A stretch of 64,000 bases of DNA from Arthrobacter psychrolactophilus (GTDB lineage: Bacteria > Actinomycetota > Actinomycetes > Actinomycetales > Micrococcaceae): positions 1 through 64,000 of the forward strand of contig NZ_QJVC01000005.1 in the NCBI RefSeq assembly GCF_003219795.1. Direction: 5' to 3'. Position numbers and translations under genes: made by a program. Position 1 is the stretch's first letter. Each line of letters opens with the position of its first letter. A model generated the notes under the pieces. The model saw only the letters and a list, made by a program, of their open reading frames with translations, was not told the origin of the DNA and did not search any database. Positions 34,780-46,291 of this stretch are shown in pieces.

Positions 34780-36072
34780 ATGTTTGCACTCACCAATGTC
34801 ATGCGTGACTACCCGTGGGGTTCAACCACGGCCATCGCCGAGCTCTTGGGAACCGAGCCCAGTGGAGGCCCTGAAGCTGAGCTGTGGATGGGTGCTCACC
34901 CCGATTCCCCCTCCATCGCCGCTACACCCGACGGCCCTGTGCCGCTCGACCAGTTGATCGCCGAGTACCCAGAGTCCACCTTGGGGCAGGAAGTTCATGC
35001 GGCCTTTGGTGCGAAGCTGCCGTTCCTCGTAAAGCTCCTTGCCGCGAATCAGGCGCTGTCCTTGCAGGTGCATCCCACTTTTGCGCGTGCCAAGGAACGG
35101 TTTGCCGATGAGGAAGCAGCCGGGGTTCCGCGGGATGCCGCCGACCGCAATTACAAGGATGAGAATCACAAGCCGGAAATGATCCTGGCGCTGACTCCTT
35201 TCGAAGCGCTCTGTGGCTTCCGGTCCTGCGCCGAGTCCGCCGAGCTCTTCCAGGCTGTGGGTGCCGCCATTGCGGCAACGGGTGCCGCGGTGCCCGAACT
35301 CTTGTCTCGGGTAGAAATCACCTTGCATTCACGCATGGCCGAGCCCATGGTGGTGCGGAAGGCCTTTGAAACCTTGATCGGTGGCGGTTCTGCCACGACC
35401 GAGTTGGTGACGCTGGCAGCCTCCGCCCTCGCTGCAGCCACGGATTCCGGAACGGAGCTCTCCCCCGGGCTCCGCACCGTCATTGAGCTGGCCAAACAGT
35501 ACCCCGGCGATTCCGGAGTTCTCGTGTCGTTGCTTCTGAACCGCGTCTCGCTCGAACCCGGCGAGGCCATCTACCTTCCGGCGGGCAATATCCATGCCTA
35601 CCTTGACGGACTGGGGCTGGAGGTTATGGCGTCCTCGGACAATGTGTTGCGCGGTGGACTCACGGGTAAGCACGTCGATGTCCCCGAACTGCTGGAAACC
35701 GTTGACTTTACGCCGAGCTCCGCTCCGAGGGTCCCCACACGGACCACCGAGCTGGGCCAGCACGTCTGGGAGCCGCCTTTTACGGAATTCGCCCTGCAAC
35801 GGATTGAAATCTCCGCAGACTCTGAGCCGGTGCCGCTGGTCCAGAACGGCCCCCTGATCATAGTGGCGGTGTCCGGCCAGGTACGCCTCGATTCGCCACG
35901 CGGAGATCTCCTCCTAGCCCGCGGCGGTTCCGTCTTTGTCCCGGCGGCCGAGAATCCCGTCATGGTTCACCCCGTGAGCGAACATGCTGCTGCCACCGGC
36001 ACCTCCGGAGCCCCCGTTTCATCCGGAACCGGCACCTCATCGATCGTTTTCGCCATCACCGTCGCCGCTTAG
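34780..36072 (+). CDS. manA: mannose-6-phosphate isomerase, class I
   Basis: 430-aa zinc enzyme interconverting mannose-6-P and fructose-6-P, for GDP-mannose and envelope glycans. Conserved blocks are DYPWGSTTAIAELLG, LPFLVKLLAANQALSLQVHP (with zinc ligands), ENHKPEMILALTPFEALCGF, and YLPAGNIHAYLDGLGLEVMA. The start is ATG 34780 with AGGAG 9 bases upstream; the longer frame begins inside the terminator. The C-terminal ~60 residues include a Ser/Thr/Gly-rich insertion just before the end. Confidence 0.93.
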   Translation: MFALTNVMRDYPWGSTTAIAELLGTEPSGGPEAELWMGAHPDSPSIAATPDGPVPLDQLIAEYPESTLGQEVHAAFGAKLPFLVKLLAANQALSLQVHPTFARAKERFADEEAAGVPRDAADRNYKDENHKPEMILALTPFEALCGFRSCAESAELFQAVGAAIAATGAAVPELLSRVEITLHSRMAEPMVVRKAFETLIGGGSATTELVTLAASALAAATDSGTELSPGLRTVIELAKQYPGDSGVLVSLLLNRVSLEPGEAIYLPAGNIHAYLDGLGLEVMASSDNVLRGGLTGKHVDVPELLETVDFTPSSAPRVPTRTTELGQHVWEPPFTEFALQRIEISADSEPVPLVQNGPLIIVAVSGQVRLDSPRGDLLLARGGSVFVPAAENPVMVHPVSEHAAATGTSGAPVSSGTGTSSIVFAITVAA

Positions 36073-36120
36073 GCCTCCCTGACGGTTGAGTGGCCGCTTA
36101 GGCCTCCCTGACGGTTGAGT
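36064..36120. repeat. 28-bp tandem duplication across the manA stop
   Basis: 36064-36091 and 36093-36120 are identical (GCCGCTTAGGCCTCCCTGAC followed by GGTTGAGT), with one G between. The unit holds the last codons and the TAG stop of manA plus the first arm of the palindromic element at 36114. A duplicate stop and arm therefore lie beyond the gene. Confidence 0.9.
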
Positions 36121-36173
36121 CGCCACATAATGCCCTTTAGATCGTTCTAAAGGGCGTGACGTGGCGACTCAAC
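36114..36173. repeat. 60-bp palindromic element, site 2
   Basis: GTTGAGTCGCCACATAATGC...CTTTAG, a 4-nt centre, then CTAAAGGGCGTGACGTGGCG and ACTCAAC. The arms pair over nearly 28 bp with two mismatched/wobble positions. Same outer arms as the element at 30463 and same CGCCAC-box as the element at 46214. It lies between manA and the following co-directional gene. Confidence 0.85.
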
Positions 36174-36271
36174 TTGGAGCGCCTGTGGATACTGTTTTTC
36201 GTTATCCACAGATTTGCCCAAAACAGCGAATTCGGGCCACGGGGCCCCGGATTTTTTGTCCTAATGGAAGT

Positions 36272-37264
36272 ATGAGAAACCCAGAGCCCCTGCCGATGCC
36301 CCTCTCGCAGTTCCCTTTCACTTTGGAGGCTGCCCTGCGTCGGGGCATCTCCAAGAAGCGAACTCGAGCGAGAGATCTCTCCACACCCAGCCGTGGCATC
36401 CGGCTTCCCGTCCAAGCCGAGTTTGAGCTCCTCGATAGCTGCCGAACGTTGACGGAGACAACTCCTCAAAGTTTCATCAGCCACGTGACGGCGGCGAGGA
36501 TCCATGGGTTCTATCTCCCCCAGCGTTTTCAGCAGCAACAGTCCTTGGATCTGGCGAGGTTCGCCGGCGATGCCCGGCCTCGCCGAAAGGGCGTTCACGG
36601 CCGACAGCTCGAGCTAGCCCGTAGCGATCTCGTCATTTGTGCCGGCGTCCCCATGACCTCCCTGCAACGAACTCTGCTGGATCTGGCTCCCATGCTCACG
36701 GTCGAGGAGTTGGTGGATATTGCCGATCAGCTGGCCAGCGAGCACCACCGCTCCTTTGGCCGCCAGGTGTACCCGCTCGTCTCTTTGGATGCGCTCAAGG
36801 CCTACATCGCCGAGCATCCGCGGCATCGGGGGCTGGCCAAGCTCCACGCGGCCCTGGACCTGGCGCGGGTGGGCTCGGATTCACCGCGGGAGACGATGCT
36901 GCGGCTCATGATCGGGCGCTGGCCCTTGCCCGAGTTCAAACACAATGTGGAAATCAGGGATGAACATGGCGTGGGGAAGGTGGGGCCGGACCTGGGCTGT
37001 GAAGAGTACCGGACCTGCGCCGAGTACGACGGCGCCCATCACTTCTCCCCTGCCCAACAGGCCAAAGACCACGACAGGGATTACATCACCAAGAATCTGG
37101 GCTGGCATCAGGTCCTGATCAACAATGACGATATCTGGGCCGGTGAGCTCGTGGTCATCACCAAAATTGCCCGGGCGCTCAAGCTTGGCGGGTGGGCGGA
37201 CCCCACCAATTTGGCCGAGCGCTCGTTGCAGGGGCTGTTAAACACCCGCAAGGACTTCGAATAG
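36272..37264 (+). CDS. DUF559-like protein, possible endonuclease fold
   Basis: 330 aa, start chosen at ATG 36272; upstream sequence is non-coding in look, and the ribosome site (GGAAG) is too close, so translation may be leaderless or start slightly later. N-terminal half: a helical region with SHVTAARIHGF and GVPMTSLQRTLLDLAPMLTVEELVDIADQL, as in AbiEi-antitoxin-like proteins. C-terminal half: GPDLGCEEYRTCAEYDGAHH and NLGWHQVLIN, the Asp/Glu pattern of DUF559/Vsr-like nuclease folds. Such genes are scattered in Arthrobacter-type genomes. No partner toxin is beside it. Function is not established. Confidence 0.65.
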   Translation: MRNPEPLPMPLSQFPFTLEAALRRGISKKRTRARDLSTPSRGIRLPVQAEFELLDSCRTLTETTPQSFISHVTAARIHGFYLPQRFQQQQSLDLARFAGDARPRRKGVHGRQLELARSDLVICAGVPMTSLQRTLLDLAPMLTVEELVDIADQLASEHHRSFGRQVYPLVSLDALKAYIAEHPRHRGLAKLHAALDLARVGSDSPRETMLRLMIGRWPLPEFKHNVEIRDEHGVGKVGPDLGCEEYRTCAEYDGAHHFSPAQQAKDHDRDYITKNLGWHQVLINNDDIWAGELVVITKIARALKLGGWADPTNLAERSLQGLLNTRKDFE

Positions 37265-37277
37265 CCCATGAACGAGA

Positions 37278-37335
37278 TTGACCCGTCACATCACGCCGCT
37301 TTGAACGTTCAAAAGGGCGTGATGTGACGGGTCAA
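37278..37335. repeat. 58-bp palindromic element, site 3
   Basis: TTGACCCGTCACATCACGCC (37278-37297) pairs with GGGCGTGATGTGACGGGTCAA (37315-37335) almost perfectly; the centre holds TTGAACGTTCAA, itself a palindrome. The CACATCACGCC block is shared (on the reverse strand) with 46214 and, in part, with 36114. It lies between the convergent DUF559-like and FemAB genes. Confidence 0.85.
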
Positions 37336-37342
37336 CGGGGAT

Positions 37343-38347
37343 TTAGCGCTTCAGGAGCCCGCGGACCTTCTTCATGGAGCGGCGCGCTACGGGAAGTGCC
37401 TTCGCGAAGACCGGGTAGAGCGGTGACAGGGCCAGATCCCAAGTACCCGCCAGCATGTCCTCATGGTCGGCGAAGCCAAACTTGAATTTGGAGACACCGT
37501 CGTTGAGCAAGCCGTTGAAGTCGTAGCGTGTGATGCCGCGAGCCTTCATTTCCTGGATGGCGAGCCACTTCAGCGAGAAGTTGGCGCGCAACTGGCTGCC
37601 TTCCTCGGTCATGCCGCCGTACAGCTCAAAGGCGGTGGAGCCACTCGCGGCGAGCCACAGGAACGAGACCAGCTTCTCGCCGTCGAACGCACCGTAGATG
37701 GGCGAGCCCTCGCCGAGGTTGCGCAGAATATCGGCGTAGTAGCCATCCTCGTGGATCCCGAAGTCCGCACGCTCGGCGGTCTCCTTGTACACGCTCATGC
37801 ACTGCGCCACCTCCGCCTCGGTGACGGCCCGGTACTCGAGCGCCTCGCGGCTGGACTTGCGAATGTACTGGCGCGTCTTCTTGGACATGGCCGCGAGCAG
37901 CTCGTCCTCAGTGCGCGTCAGATCCAAAATCAAGGTGCGCGGAATCAAGATGGTGCTGTTGCTCGGCACCCATCCCGTGGCCGGCAACGACGCCACAGCC
38001 ACCGTCGCGGCGTCCCAATCCGGCTCTATGCTCAGCGCAACCGACTTGTGGGTGGTCTTCACATAACGTCCGACGGCGTTAAGCACCTCATTCTCCAGGC
38101 CTGCCTCGGCCTGTGGTCCCCTCGCCAGGTATGCCAGGGAGCGGAACGGGAATGGCAAGGTGCGCAGGAGGATCTGAGCTGAGCCGACGAGCGTGTCGCC
38201 GTCGCGGACCAGGACACGATCAACCCGCCAATTATGCGCGGCCTTCGTTTCACCCCAGCCCCACAATTGCATGGGATGCCCCTGCTGCGAATCAACAGCA
38301 GCATCCCATTCGACGCGATCAAGGCAAGGCACAACACTTAAAGTCAT
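37343..38347 (-). CDS. FemAB-type peptidyltransferase-like protein
   Basis: 334 aa with the paired GNAT folds of the FemABX family: FPFRSLAYLARGPQ in the first, and MSKKTRQYIRKSSREALEYR, ELYGGMTEEGSQLRANFSLKW and YDFNGLLNDGVSKFKFGFA in the second. These enzymes add an amino acid from tRNA to the peptidoglycan stem or bridge, at the cytoplasmic face. It is 16 bp after glpX and probably cotranscribed with it. Confidence 0.88.
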   Translation of the reverse strand: MTLSVVPCLDRVEWDAAVDSQQGHPMQLWGWGETKAAHNWRVDRVLVRDGDTLVGSAQILLRTLPFPFRSLAYLARGPQAEAGLENEVLNAVGRYVKTTHKSVALSIEPDWDAATVAVASLPATGWVPSNSTILIPRTLILDLTRTEDELLAAMSKKTRQYIRKSSREALEYRAVTEAEVAQCMSVYKETAERADFGIHEDGYYADILRNLGEGSPIYGAFDGEKLVSFLWLAASGSTAFELYGGMTEEGSQLRANFSLKWLAIQEMKARGITRYDFNGLLNDGVSKFKFGFADHEDMLAGTWDLALSPLYPVFAKALPVARRSMKKVRGLLKR

Positions 38348-38363
38348 GCTTCAACCCTACCGG

Positions 38364-39401
38364 CTAGCCTCGACGAGCGTAGCTCTCCCACTTGGCAGCC
38401 TGGTGCTCACCGTCGACGAAACGGATCGTCCCGGACTTGGAGCGCATCACGATTGACTGCGTCAGCACGCGGCCCTTGTCGTAACGCACACCGCGGAGCA
38501 GATCGCCATCGGTGATGCCGGTCGCAGCGAAGTAGCAGTTGTCACTGGTGACCAGATCGTTGGTGGAGAGGACGCGGTCCAGGTCGTGTCCGGCGTCGAG
38601 CGCCTTTTGCTTCTCCTCATCAGAGGTGGGCCACAGACGACCCTGAATGACACCACCGAGTGTCTTGATGGCGCAGGCGGCGACGATGCCTTCCGGCGTG
38701 CCACCGATACCCATGAGCGCGTCAACGCCAGTTCCGGCGCGGGCGGCAGCGATGGCACCGGCCACGTCACCGTCGAGGATGATCTTGGTACGGGCTCCGG
38801 CGTCGCGGATTTCGGCGATGAGTGGCTGGTGGCGATCGCGGTCCAGCACCATGACGGTGAGCTGGTTAACCTTGACACCCTTGGCCTTGGCGATGAGGTG
38901 CAGGTTTTGCTTGACGGGCAGGCGCAGGTCAACCATGTCTGCGGCTTCCGGGCCCGTGACGAGCTTTTCCATGTAGAACACGGCGGAGGGGTCGAACATG
39001 GTGCCGCGTTCGGCCACAGCCAGAACTGCGAGGGCGTTGTTGATGCCCATGGCCGTCAGGCGGGTTCCATCGATGGGGTCAACGGCGACATCGCACTCGG
39101 GGCCGGAGCCGTCGCCAACAACCTCGCCATTGAACAGCATGGGGGCTTCGTCTTTTTCACCTTCACCGATGACTACAACACCGTTGAAGTGCACCGTTGA
39201 GAGGAGGGAACGCATAGCGTCAACGGCCGCACCGTCGGCAAGGTTTTTTTCGCCGAATCCAACCCAGTGGCCACCGGCGATAGCGGCGGCTTCGGTCACA
39301 CGGACGAGCTCAAGGGCTAGGTTCCGGTCCGGCTCGTCATCACCAACGGCGAGCGAACGGGACAGGTGGGAATAATCCAATTGTGATGCTTTTTCAGGCA
39401 C
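38364..39401 (-). CDS. glpX: fructose-1,6-bisphosphatase class II
   Basis: 345-aa GlpX. The metal and substrate site is at [19 protein letters not shown] and [13 protein letters not shown], with [16 protein letters not shown] near the C-terminus. It hydrolyses fructose-1,6-bisphosphate in gluconeogenesis; actinobacteria usually rely on this class. ATG at 39401, first gene of a glpX-femAB unit, divergent from the DUF4245 gene. Confidence 0.95.
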   Translation of the reverse strand: MPEKASQLDYSHLSRSLAVGDDEPDRNLALELVRVTEAAAIAGGHWVGFGEKNLADGAAVDAMRSLLSTVHFNGVVVIGEGEKDEAPMLFNGEVVGDGSGPECDVAVDPIDGTRLTAMGINNALAVLAVAERGTMFDPSAVFYMEKLVTGPEAADMVDLRLPVKQNLHLIAKAKGVKVNQLTVMVLDRDRHQPLIAEIRDAGARTKIILDGDVAGAIAAARAGTGVDALMGIGGTPEGIVAACAIKTLGGVIQGRLWPTSDEEKQKALDAGHDLDRVLSTNDLVTSDNCYFAATGITDGDLLRGVRYDKGRVLTQSIVMRSKSGTIRFVDGEHQAAKWESYARRG

Positions 39402-39577
39402 GTAAAAACCCCATTGTTTAGGTAGGCACAGATTATTTCGTGCGCTTCAATGCGCAACTCTGACGTTTTTTGCCTACGGAACCATCATAGGCGACCCAAC
39501 GAGCCACCCGAGTGTGAGCTATCGCACAACTAAACTATCGCGCTTTTTTGTCCAGCAACTTCTGGGAAGATGGACAG

Positions 39578-40213
39578 GTGAGTGAATCTAGCCCTACCCC
39601 TACCGTCAAGCCCGTTATCGCAGCCGGCGCGGCCAAGCGAGCCAACGCATCCATCATCGGCATGCTGTTGGCCATGTTCTCAACGGTGGCTATTGTGCTC
39701 GCTGTTGTGTGGCTTAACCCACAGCAAAAAGCCGACGGCTACCGTGTCGCCATCGACGTCCCCGCAGTTGCTGCCAACGCGGCGGGCCCGGCAGGCTTCA
39801 GCCCCGTCGCCCCGACGCTGCCCGAGGGCTGGTCCGCGAACTATGCGCGCTGGAATCCCCCGGGCACCGATGGCGTGGCGTTCTGGGACGTTGGTTACGT
39901 CACGGGAAGCAACACTTTCATCGCTTTGCGTCAGACCATTACGGCTAACCCCACCTGGGTCGCCGCACAGTCCAGCAATGCCCCCGTCACGGGAAGCCGC
40001 ACGATCGACGGTCACGACTGGGAATTGCGCGACAAGCCCAAGGGCGATCGCAGCCTGGTGCTCACGAGCGGCAGCACCACGATCATTTTGACCGGTGCGG
40101 CCGATTTCAAAGACTTTGATATTCTTGCCACCGGCGCAACGAAGCAGCTTGCTGCCGATGCAGCAGCCACCGCGAACGCCGCAAGCACTCCCTCAACGAA
40201 AGTCGGCAAATAA
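39578..40213 (+). CDS. DUF4245-family membrane protein
   Basis: 211 aa from GTG 39578. A short cytoplasmic stub, one membrane segment at about 24-45, then an extracytoplasmic domain with VAPTLPEGWSANYARW and TNSTFIALRQT-like blocks, the DUF4245 pattern. Function unknown; the family is limited to Actinobacteria and often sits beside glpX. The stop TAA is fused to an ATG of the next gene's longer reading frame. Confidence 0.85.
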   Translation: MSESSPTPTVKPVIAAGAAKRANASIIGMLLAMFSTVAIVLAVVWLNPQQKADGYRVAIDVPAVAANAAGPAGFSPVAPTLPEGWSANYARWNPPGTDGVAFWDVGYVTGSNTFIALRQTITANPTWVAAQSSNAPVTGSRTIDGHDWELRDKPKGDRSLVLTSGSTTIILTGAADFKDFDILATGATKQLAADAAATANAASTPSTKVGK

Positions 40214-40245
40214 TGCTCGGTGCAGAAGACGGAAATATCAATGTA

Positions 40246-40872
40246 ATGGCAAATAACCCCCAGACGCCTGCGGAGGCGTGGGAGACCTTGATGGCTGGCA
40301 ACGCCCGATTCGTTGACAGCAATTCCTCACATCCCAATCAGGATGCGGCCCGCCGAACCTCCTTGCTCTCTACCCAGCATCCTTTCGCCGTCATCTTTGG
40401 CTGCTCCGATTCCCGCCTCGCCGCCGAGATCATCTTTGATCTGGGCCTCGGCGACGCCTTCGTGGTTCGCACCGCCGGCCACGTCATCGACAACACCGTC
40501 CTGGGTTCGCTCGAGTACAGCGTCGACTACCTGAACGTGCCGCTGATCGTTGTCCTGGGCCACGACAATTGCGGTGCCGTCACGGCCACGCAGGACGCCG
40601 TCGCCACAGGCAACATGCCCGCCGGCTTCATCCGCGACCTCGTCGAACGCATCACCCCCTCGGTCCTGACCTCCTTGCGTAAGGACCAGAACAGCGGCAT
40701 CAGCGACATGATCACCGAGCACGTCAAGCAGACCGCGGCCCGCCTCGTGGAAAACTCCCCCATCATCGCCAGCGCGGTCGCCCGCCAGCGCACGGCCGTG
40801 GTGGGCCTGACCTACCGCCTCAGCGATGGTCGCGCCGATCTCGTCTACAGCAATGGTTCCCTCGGCGCCTAG
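40246..40872 (+). CDS. beta-class carbonic anhydrase
   Basis: 208 aa from ATG 40246; an in-frame ATG at 40213 (overlapping the previous stop) would add 11 residues that look unconserved. It has CSDSR (Cys53, Asp55, Arg57) and the second zinc pair His106 and Cys109 in GHDNCGAV. It interconverts CO2 and bicarbonate in the cytosol, useful to PurK and carboxylases. A terminator follows. Confidence 0.93.
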   Translation: MANNPQTPAEAWETLMAGNARFVDSNSSHPNQDAARRTSLLSTQHPFAVIFGCSDSRLAAEIIFDLGLGDAFVVRTAGHVIDNTVLGSLEYSVDYLNVPLIVVLGHDNCGAVTATQDAVATGNMPAGFIRDLVERITPSVLTSLRKDQNSGISDMITEHVKQTAARLVENSPIIASAVARQRTAVVGLTYRLSDGRADLVYSNGSLGA

Positions 40873-40882
40873 CTCACCTTGT

Positions 40883-40929
40883 GAAGGCTCGACGGCGGAT
40901 CTCACCATCCGCCGTCGGGCCTTCTTTTT
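40883..40929 (+). terminator. intrinsic terminator after carbonic anhydrase
   Basis: GAAGGCTCGACGGCGGAT and ATCCGCCGTCGGGCCTTC form an 18-position stem with one mismatch around a short loop, followed by TTTTT. Confidence 0.9.
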
Positions 40930-41011
40930 GTTGGGCTCACCCAGGCAACATCGTGGCATCGGGAACGGTGACGGTTTTTAGCTCAGGGCCCCGCGGCGAT
41001 ATGGTGGATGC

Positions 41012-42442
41012 ATGACTGATACTGCCGCGGCTACCGCACAAGAATTCCGTATTGAACATGACACCATGGGCGAGGTCCGGGTTCCGGTCAACGCTCTCTA
41101 CAGCGCCCAGACCCAGCGCGCCGTTGAAAACTTCCCGATTTCGGGCATGACACTGGAGTCTGCCCACATTGCAGCACTGGCGCGCATCAAGAAGGCTGCC
41201 GCCACGATCAACGCCGAGTTGGGTGTCCTGGACGCCGAACTGGCACGCGCCATCGAGGCAGCAGCTGACCTGGTTGCCGGCGGCGAGTACGACGGTAACT
41301 TCCCGATCGACGTCTTCCAGACCGGTTCGGGTACCTCCTCCAACATGAACATGAACGAGGTTCTGGCAACCTTGGCCAACCGCGCACTCGTTGCTGCCGG
41401 TTCCGAAAAGGTTGTTCACCCCAACGACCATGTCAACGCCTCACAGTCCTCCAACGATGTCTTCCCGACCTCGGTTCACGTAGCAGCCACCTCGGCCCTG
41501 ATCAACGACCTGATCCCGGCCTTGGCATACCTGGCTGAGTCCCTGGAGCGCAAGGAAGCGGAGTTCGCCGACGTTGTGAAGTCCGGCCGCACCCACTTGA
41601 TGGATGCCACTCCCGTGACCTTGGGCCAGGAATTTGGCGGCTACGCTGCCCAGATCCGTTACGGCATCGAGCGCGTCGAGTCCGCTCTCCCCCGCGTTGC
41701 CGAGGTCCCTCTCGGCGGCACCGCCGTTGGTACGGGCATCAACACCCCGGCCGGCTTCCCGCAGCGTGTCATCGCCCTGCTCGCCCAAGACACCGGCTTG
41801 CCGCTGACCGAGGCTCGCAACCACTTTGAGGCTCAGGCTAACCGCGACGGTCTCATCGAGGCATCCGGCCAGCTGCGTAACATTGCGTACTCGATCATGA
41901 AAATCAACAACGATCTGCGTTGGTTGGGCTCCGGCCCCAACACCGGCCTGGGCGAAATCAACATCCCCGATCTGCAGCCGGGCTCCTCCATCATGCCGGG
42001 TAAGGTCAACCCGGTCATCGCCGAGGCTTCCATCATGGTTGCCGCTCAGGTTATCGGTAACGACACCACGATCGCCTTGTCCTCCACGAATGGCGCCTTC
42101 GAGTTGAACGTCGGCATCCCGGTCATGGCCTCGAACCTCTTGCAGTCCATCCGCTTGCTCACCAACACGAGCCGCGTCATGGCCGACAAGATGATTGACG
42201 GCCTGACCGCCAACGTTGAGCGCGCCCGCTTCCTGGCCGAGGCTTCACCGTCCATCGTGACCCCGCTGAACAAGCACATTGGTTACGAGAACGCCGCCAA
42301 GATCGCCAAGCACGCCATCAAGGAAGGCCTCACGATCCGTGAAGCCGTTCTGGCCCTTGGCTTCGTTGACCGTGGCGAGCTGACCCTGGAGCAGCTGGAT
42401 AAGGGCCTTGACGTCATGGCCATGACTCGCGCCCCGAAGTAA
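41012..42442 (+). CDS. fumC: class II fumarate hydratase
   Basis: 476 aa; converts fumarate to malate in the citric acid cycle without an iron-sulfur cluster. The lyase signature [10 protein letters not shown] is at 324-333 with the catalytic serine, and [20 protein letters not shown] and the [14 protein letters not shown] block are complete. It stands alone with its own terminator. Confidence 0.96.
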   Translation: MTDTAAATAQEFRIEHDTMGEVRVPVNALYSAQTQRAVENFPISGMTLESAHIAALARIKKAAATINAELGVLDAELARAIEAAADLVAGGEYDGNFPIDVFQTGSGTSSNMNMNEVLATLANRALVAAGSEKVVHPNDHVNASQSSNDVFPTSVHVAATSALINDLIPALAYLAESLERKEAEFADVVKSGRTHLMDATPVTLGQEFGGYAAQIRYGIERVESALPRVAEVPLGGTAVGTGINTPAGFPQRVIALLAQDTGLPLTEARNHFEAQANRDGLIEASGQLRNIAYSIMKINNDLRWLGSGPNTGLGEINIPDLQPGSSIMPGKVNPVIAEASIMVAAQVIGNDTTIALSSTNGAFELNVGIPVMASNLLQSIRLLTNTSRVMADKMIDGLTANVERARFLAEASPSIVTPLNKHIGYENAAKIAKHAIKEGLTIREAVLALGFVDRGELTLEQLDKGLDVMAMTRAPK

Positions 42443-42453
42443 ATCTCCATTTA

Positions 42454-42530
42454 GCTGGCCCGCACTGGGCGGCCAGGGATCTCGTTTTAGAGGCGATCCT
42501 TGGCTGACTGGTGCGGGCCAGTTTTGTTTT
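42454..42530 (+). terminator. terminator after fumC
   Basis: GCTGGCCCGCAC near 42454 and GTGCGGGCCAG (42511-42521) can form an outer stem, with inner GGCCAGGGATC/GATCCTTGGCT-like pairs, followed by TTTTGTTTT. Confidence 0.75.
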
Positions 42531-42605
42531 GGGCGGGAAGTTTGACGACGGGGGTTCAGGTCGTGCCTCCCCGTTTCCGTGGTGGGAGCTCTTAGGATCA
42601 CTGTC

Positions 42606-43454
42606 ATGACCACAGGCAAGGATTCTGCGACAGACCCGGCCGCTGCACTGCTAGACCAGCACATTCCAGGGCAATCAGTCATGACCAAGCTGGCGGAGGT
42701 CCTTGAACAGCAAGCTCCGCAGTCAAAGCTCGGGCGCTTTTTTGGTGCCGATCCACTCGACTCGATCAGCCGCCCCTGGTATCAAGGCGCAATGGGCGAG
42801 ATCGAGGTGGGAAAACTTCTTGCCCGGCTCGGCCCGGAGTGGACAGTTCTTCATGCCGTGCCCGTCGGGACCGGAGAATCGGATATTGACCATGTGGTGA
42901 TCGGCGCCCGGGGGGTCTTCACCATCAACACCAAGAACCACGCTGACAAGTCCATCTGGGTTGGCGGGCGGACACTCATGGTGTCGGGCCAGCGAACGGA
43001 CCACCTTCGAAACTCGGTTCACGAAGCAGCCCGTGCTGGCAAGAGCCTGTCGGCTCCCGTGGGATTCACCGTTCCGGTGACAGGACTCATCGTCCTTGTC
43101 GGAGCCAAGAAAGTAGACATCAAGGAGGCACCTGCCGGGGTCACGGTTCTCACGGCTCCGCGACTCCTGCGCTGGCTGGGCAAACGCCCCACAACCCTCT
43201 CCGACGATGCGGTGGCCGAGATTGTCACTGCCGCAAAACTGCCCGGAACGTGGCATCGGGCACCCCGGTATGCTGGCAACCCCGCCGAGATTCAGGCCCA
43301 GTTCAACCAGGTTCACCAAGACGTCCAGGCGGCCCGGCGCCGCAAAAGGTCTTGGGGCTTCGCCGGAATGGCAGCAATACTCGTCGCAGGCCTTGCCGTG
43401 ATCACCACCGGTCCAACCATCCTCGAAACAATCACGCAGGCCTTGATGCCCTGA
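42606..43454 (+). CDS. NERD-domain protein with C-terminal membrane anchor
   Basis: 282 aa from ATG 42606 (AGGAT upstream). NERD (nuclease-related) domain at about 55-165: GAMGEIEVGKLLARLG, TGESDIDHVVIGARGVFTIN and TKNH; the Asp of DIDH and the TKN position equal the D..ExK core, with Glu replaced. The C-terminal 20 residues form one membrane segment (GMAAILVAGLAVITTG). Family members are thought to process or bind DNA, but the activity here is unproven. It stands alone. Confidence 0.82.
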   Translation: MTTGKDSATDPAAALLDQHIPGQSVMTKLAEVLEQQAPQSKLGRFFGADPLDSISRPWYQGAMGEIEVGKLLARLGPEWTVLHAVPVGTGESDIDHVVIGARGVFTINTKNHADKSIWVGGRTLMVSGQRTDHLRNSVHEAARAGKSLSAPVGFTVPVTGLIVLVGAKKVDIKEAPAGVTVLTAPRLLRWLGKRPTTLSDDAVAEIVTAAKLPGTWHRAPRYAGNPAEIQAQFNQVHQDVQAARRRKRSWGFAGMAAILVAGLAVITTGPTILETITQALMP

Positions 43455-43757
43455 GGTGCGTAGAACTTAGACTGGCCACAGACTTCACGTTCGGCAAGCA
43501 GATATCCGCATGATGGTTGGAATTGGGGAAGCAGACTACGCGAGCATCTTGATTCCACGGGCCATCAACGGTTCGAACGGCCATGAGGCCGCAGAACGCC
43601 ACGTATCAAAGGTGGCGTTCCTCCCGCCAAGCGCCCTGTACCCGGCCTGTGGGGATACTCGGAAGCTAGCACCGCCCCGGAAATAGGGCGAGCATGCCAA
43701 TGAAGGATGACCTCCCGTCGTCGTGCTTTAAGGGGGTGTGATTAACTCCACAGAACA
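43455..43757. other. intergenic stretch with one perfect hairpin
   Basis: No gene I can support in 300 bp. GAACGCCAC (43594-43602) and GTGGCGTTC (43612-43620) make a perfect 9-bp stem with a 9-nt loop; no T-run follows. It could be a weak terminator after the NERD gene or decayed sequence. Confidence 0.45.
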
Positions 43758-43762
43758 ATGAC

Positions 43763-43799
43763 TTTGCACTCTAGCTTTAATAGTGCAAACTTTTACCTT

Positions 43800-43816
<17 letters not shown>
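43763..43816. promoter_or_regulatory. TGCACT-type operator of the TetR/MFS pair
   Basis: TTTGCACT (43763-43770) and AGTGCAAA (43782-43789) are an exact inverted repeat with an 11-nt centre. A third copy, AGTGCAAA, lies at 43809-43816, inside the first codons if GTG 43800 is the start. TetR proteins usually repress their own operon from such sites next to the start codon. Confidence 0.7.
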
Positions 43817-46123
<2,307 letters not shown>

Positions 46124-46137
46124 CTTTCGCTCCAAAG

Positions 46138-46188
46138 GCGCGTGCCGCCGTCGTACTTTTTCCAAGCGCGACGGCGGCACGCGTCTTT
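46138..46188 (+). terminator. intrinsic terminator after the MFS gene
   Basis: GCGTGCCGCCGTCG (46140-46153) and CGACGGCGGCACGC (46169-46182) form a perfect 14-bp stem, followed by GTCTTTTG. Confidence 0.85.
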
Positions 46189-46213
46189 TGCGTTCCGGCA
46201 CGCCCTCCACCTC

Positions 46214-46274
46214 GTCGAGTCGCCAGATCACGCCCCTAACCTAGATCCAAAACGGCGTGATGTGACGAGTCAAC
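46214..46274. repeat. 61-bp palindromic element, site 4 (most diverged)
   Basis: GTCGAGTCGCCAGATCACGCC (46214-46234) faces GGCGTGATGTGACGAGTCAAC (46254-46274). The arms pair with a few mismatches; the centre is unpaired. Shares CGCC and ATCACGCC boxes with the other three elements. It lies between the convergent MFS and Nudix genes, after the true terminator. Confidence 0.8.
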
Positions 46275-46291
46275 ACTGGAAGTGAGGCGTT

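Noticed and set aside
36161-36271. N-terminal extension of the DUF559-like protein from an upstream start
   Set aside because: The extension would be read through the palindromic element and has no conserved character; ATG 36272 is preferred.
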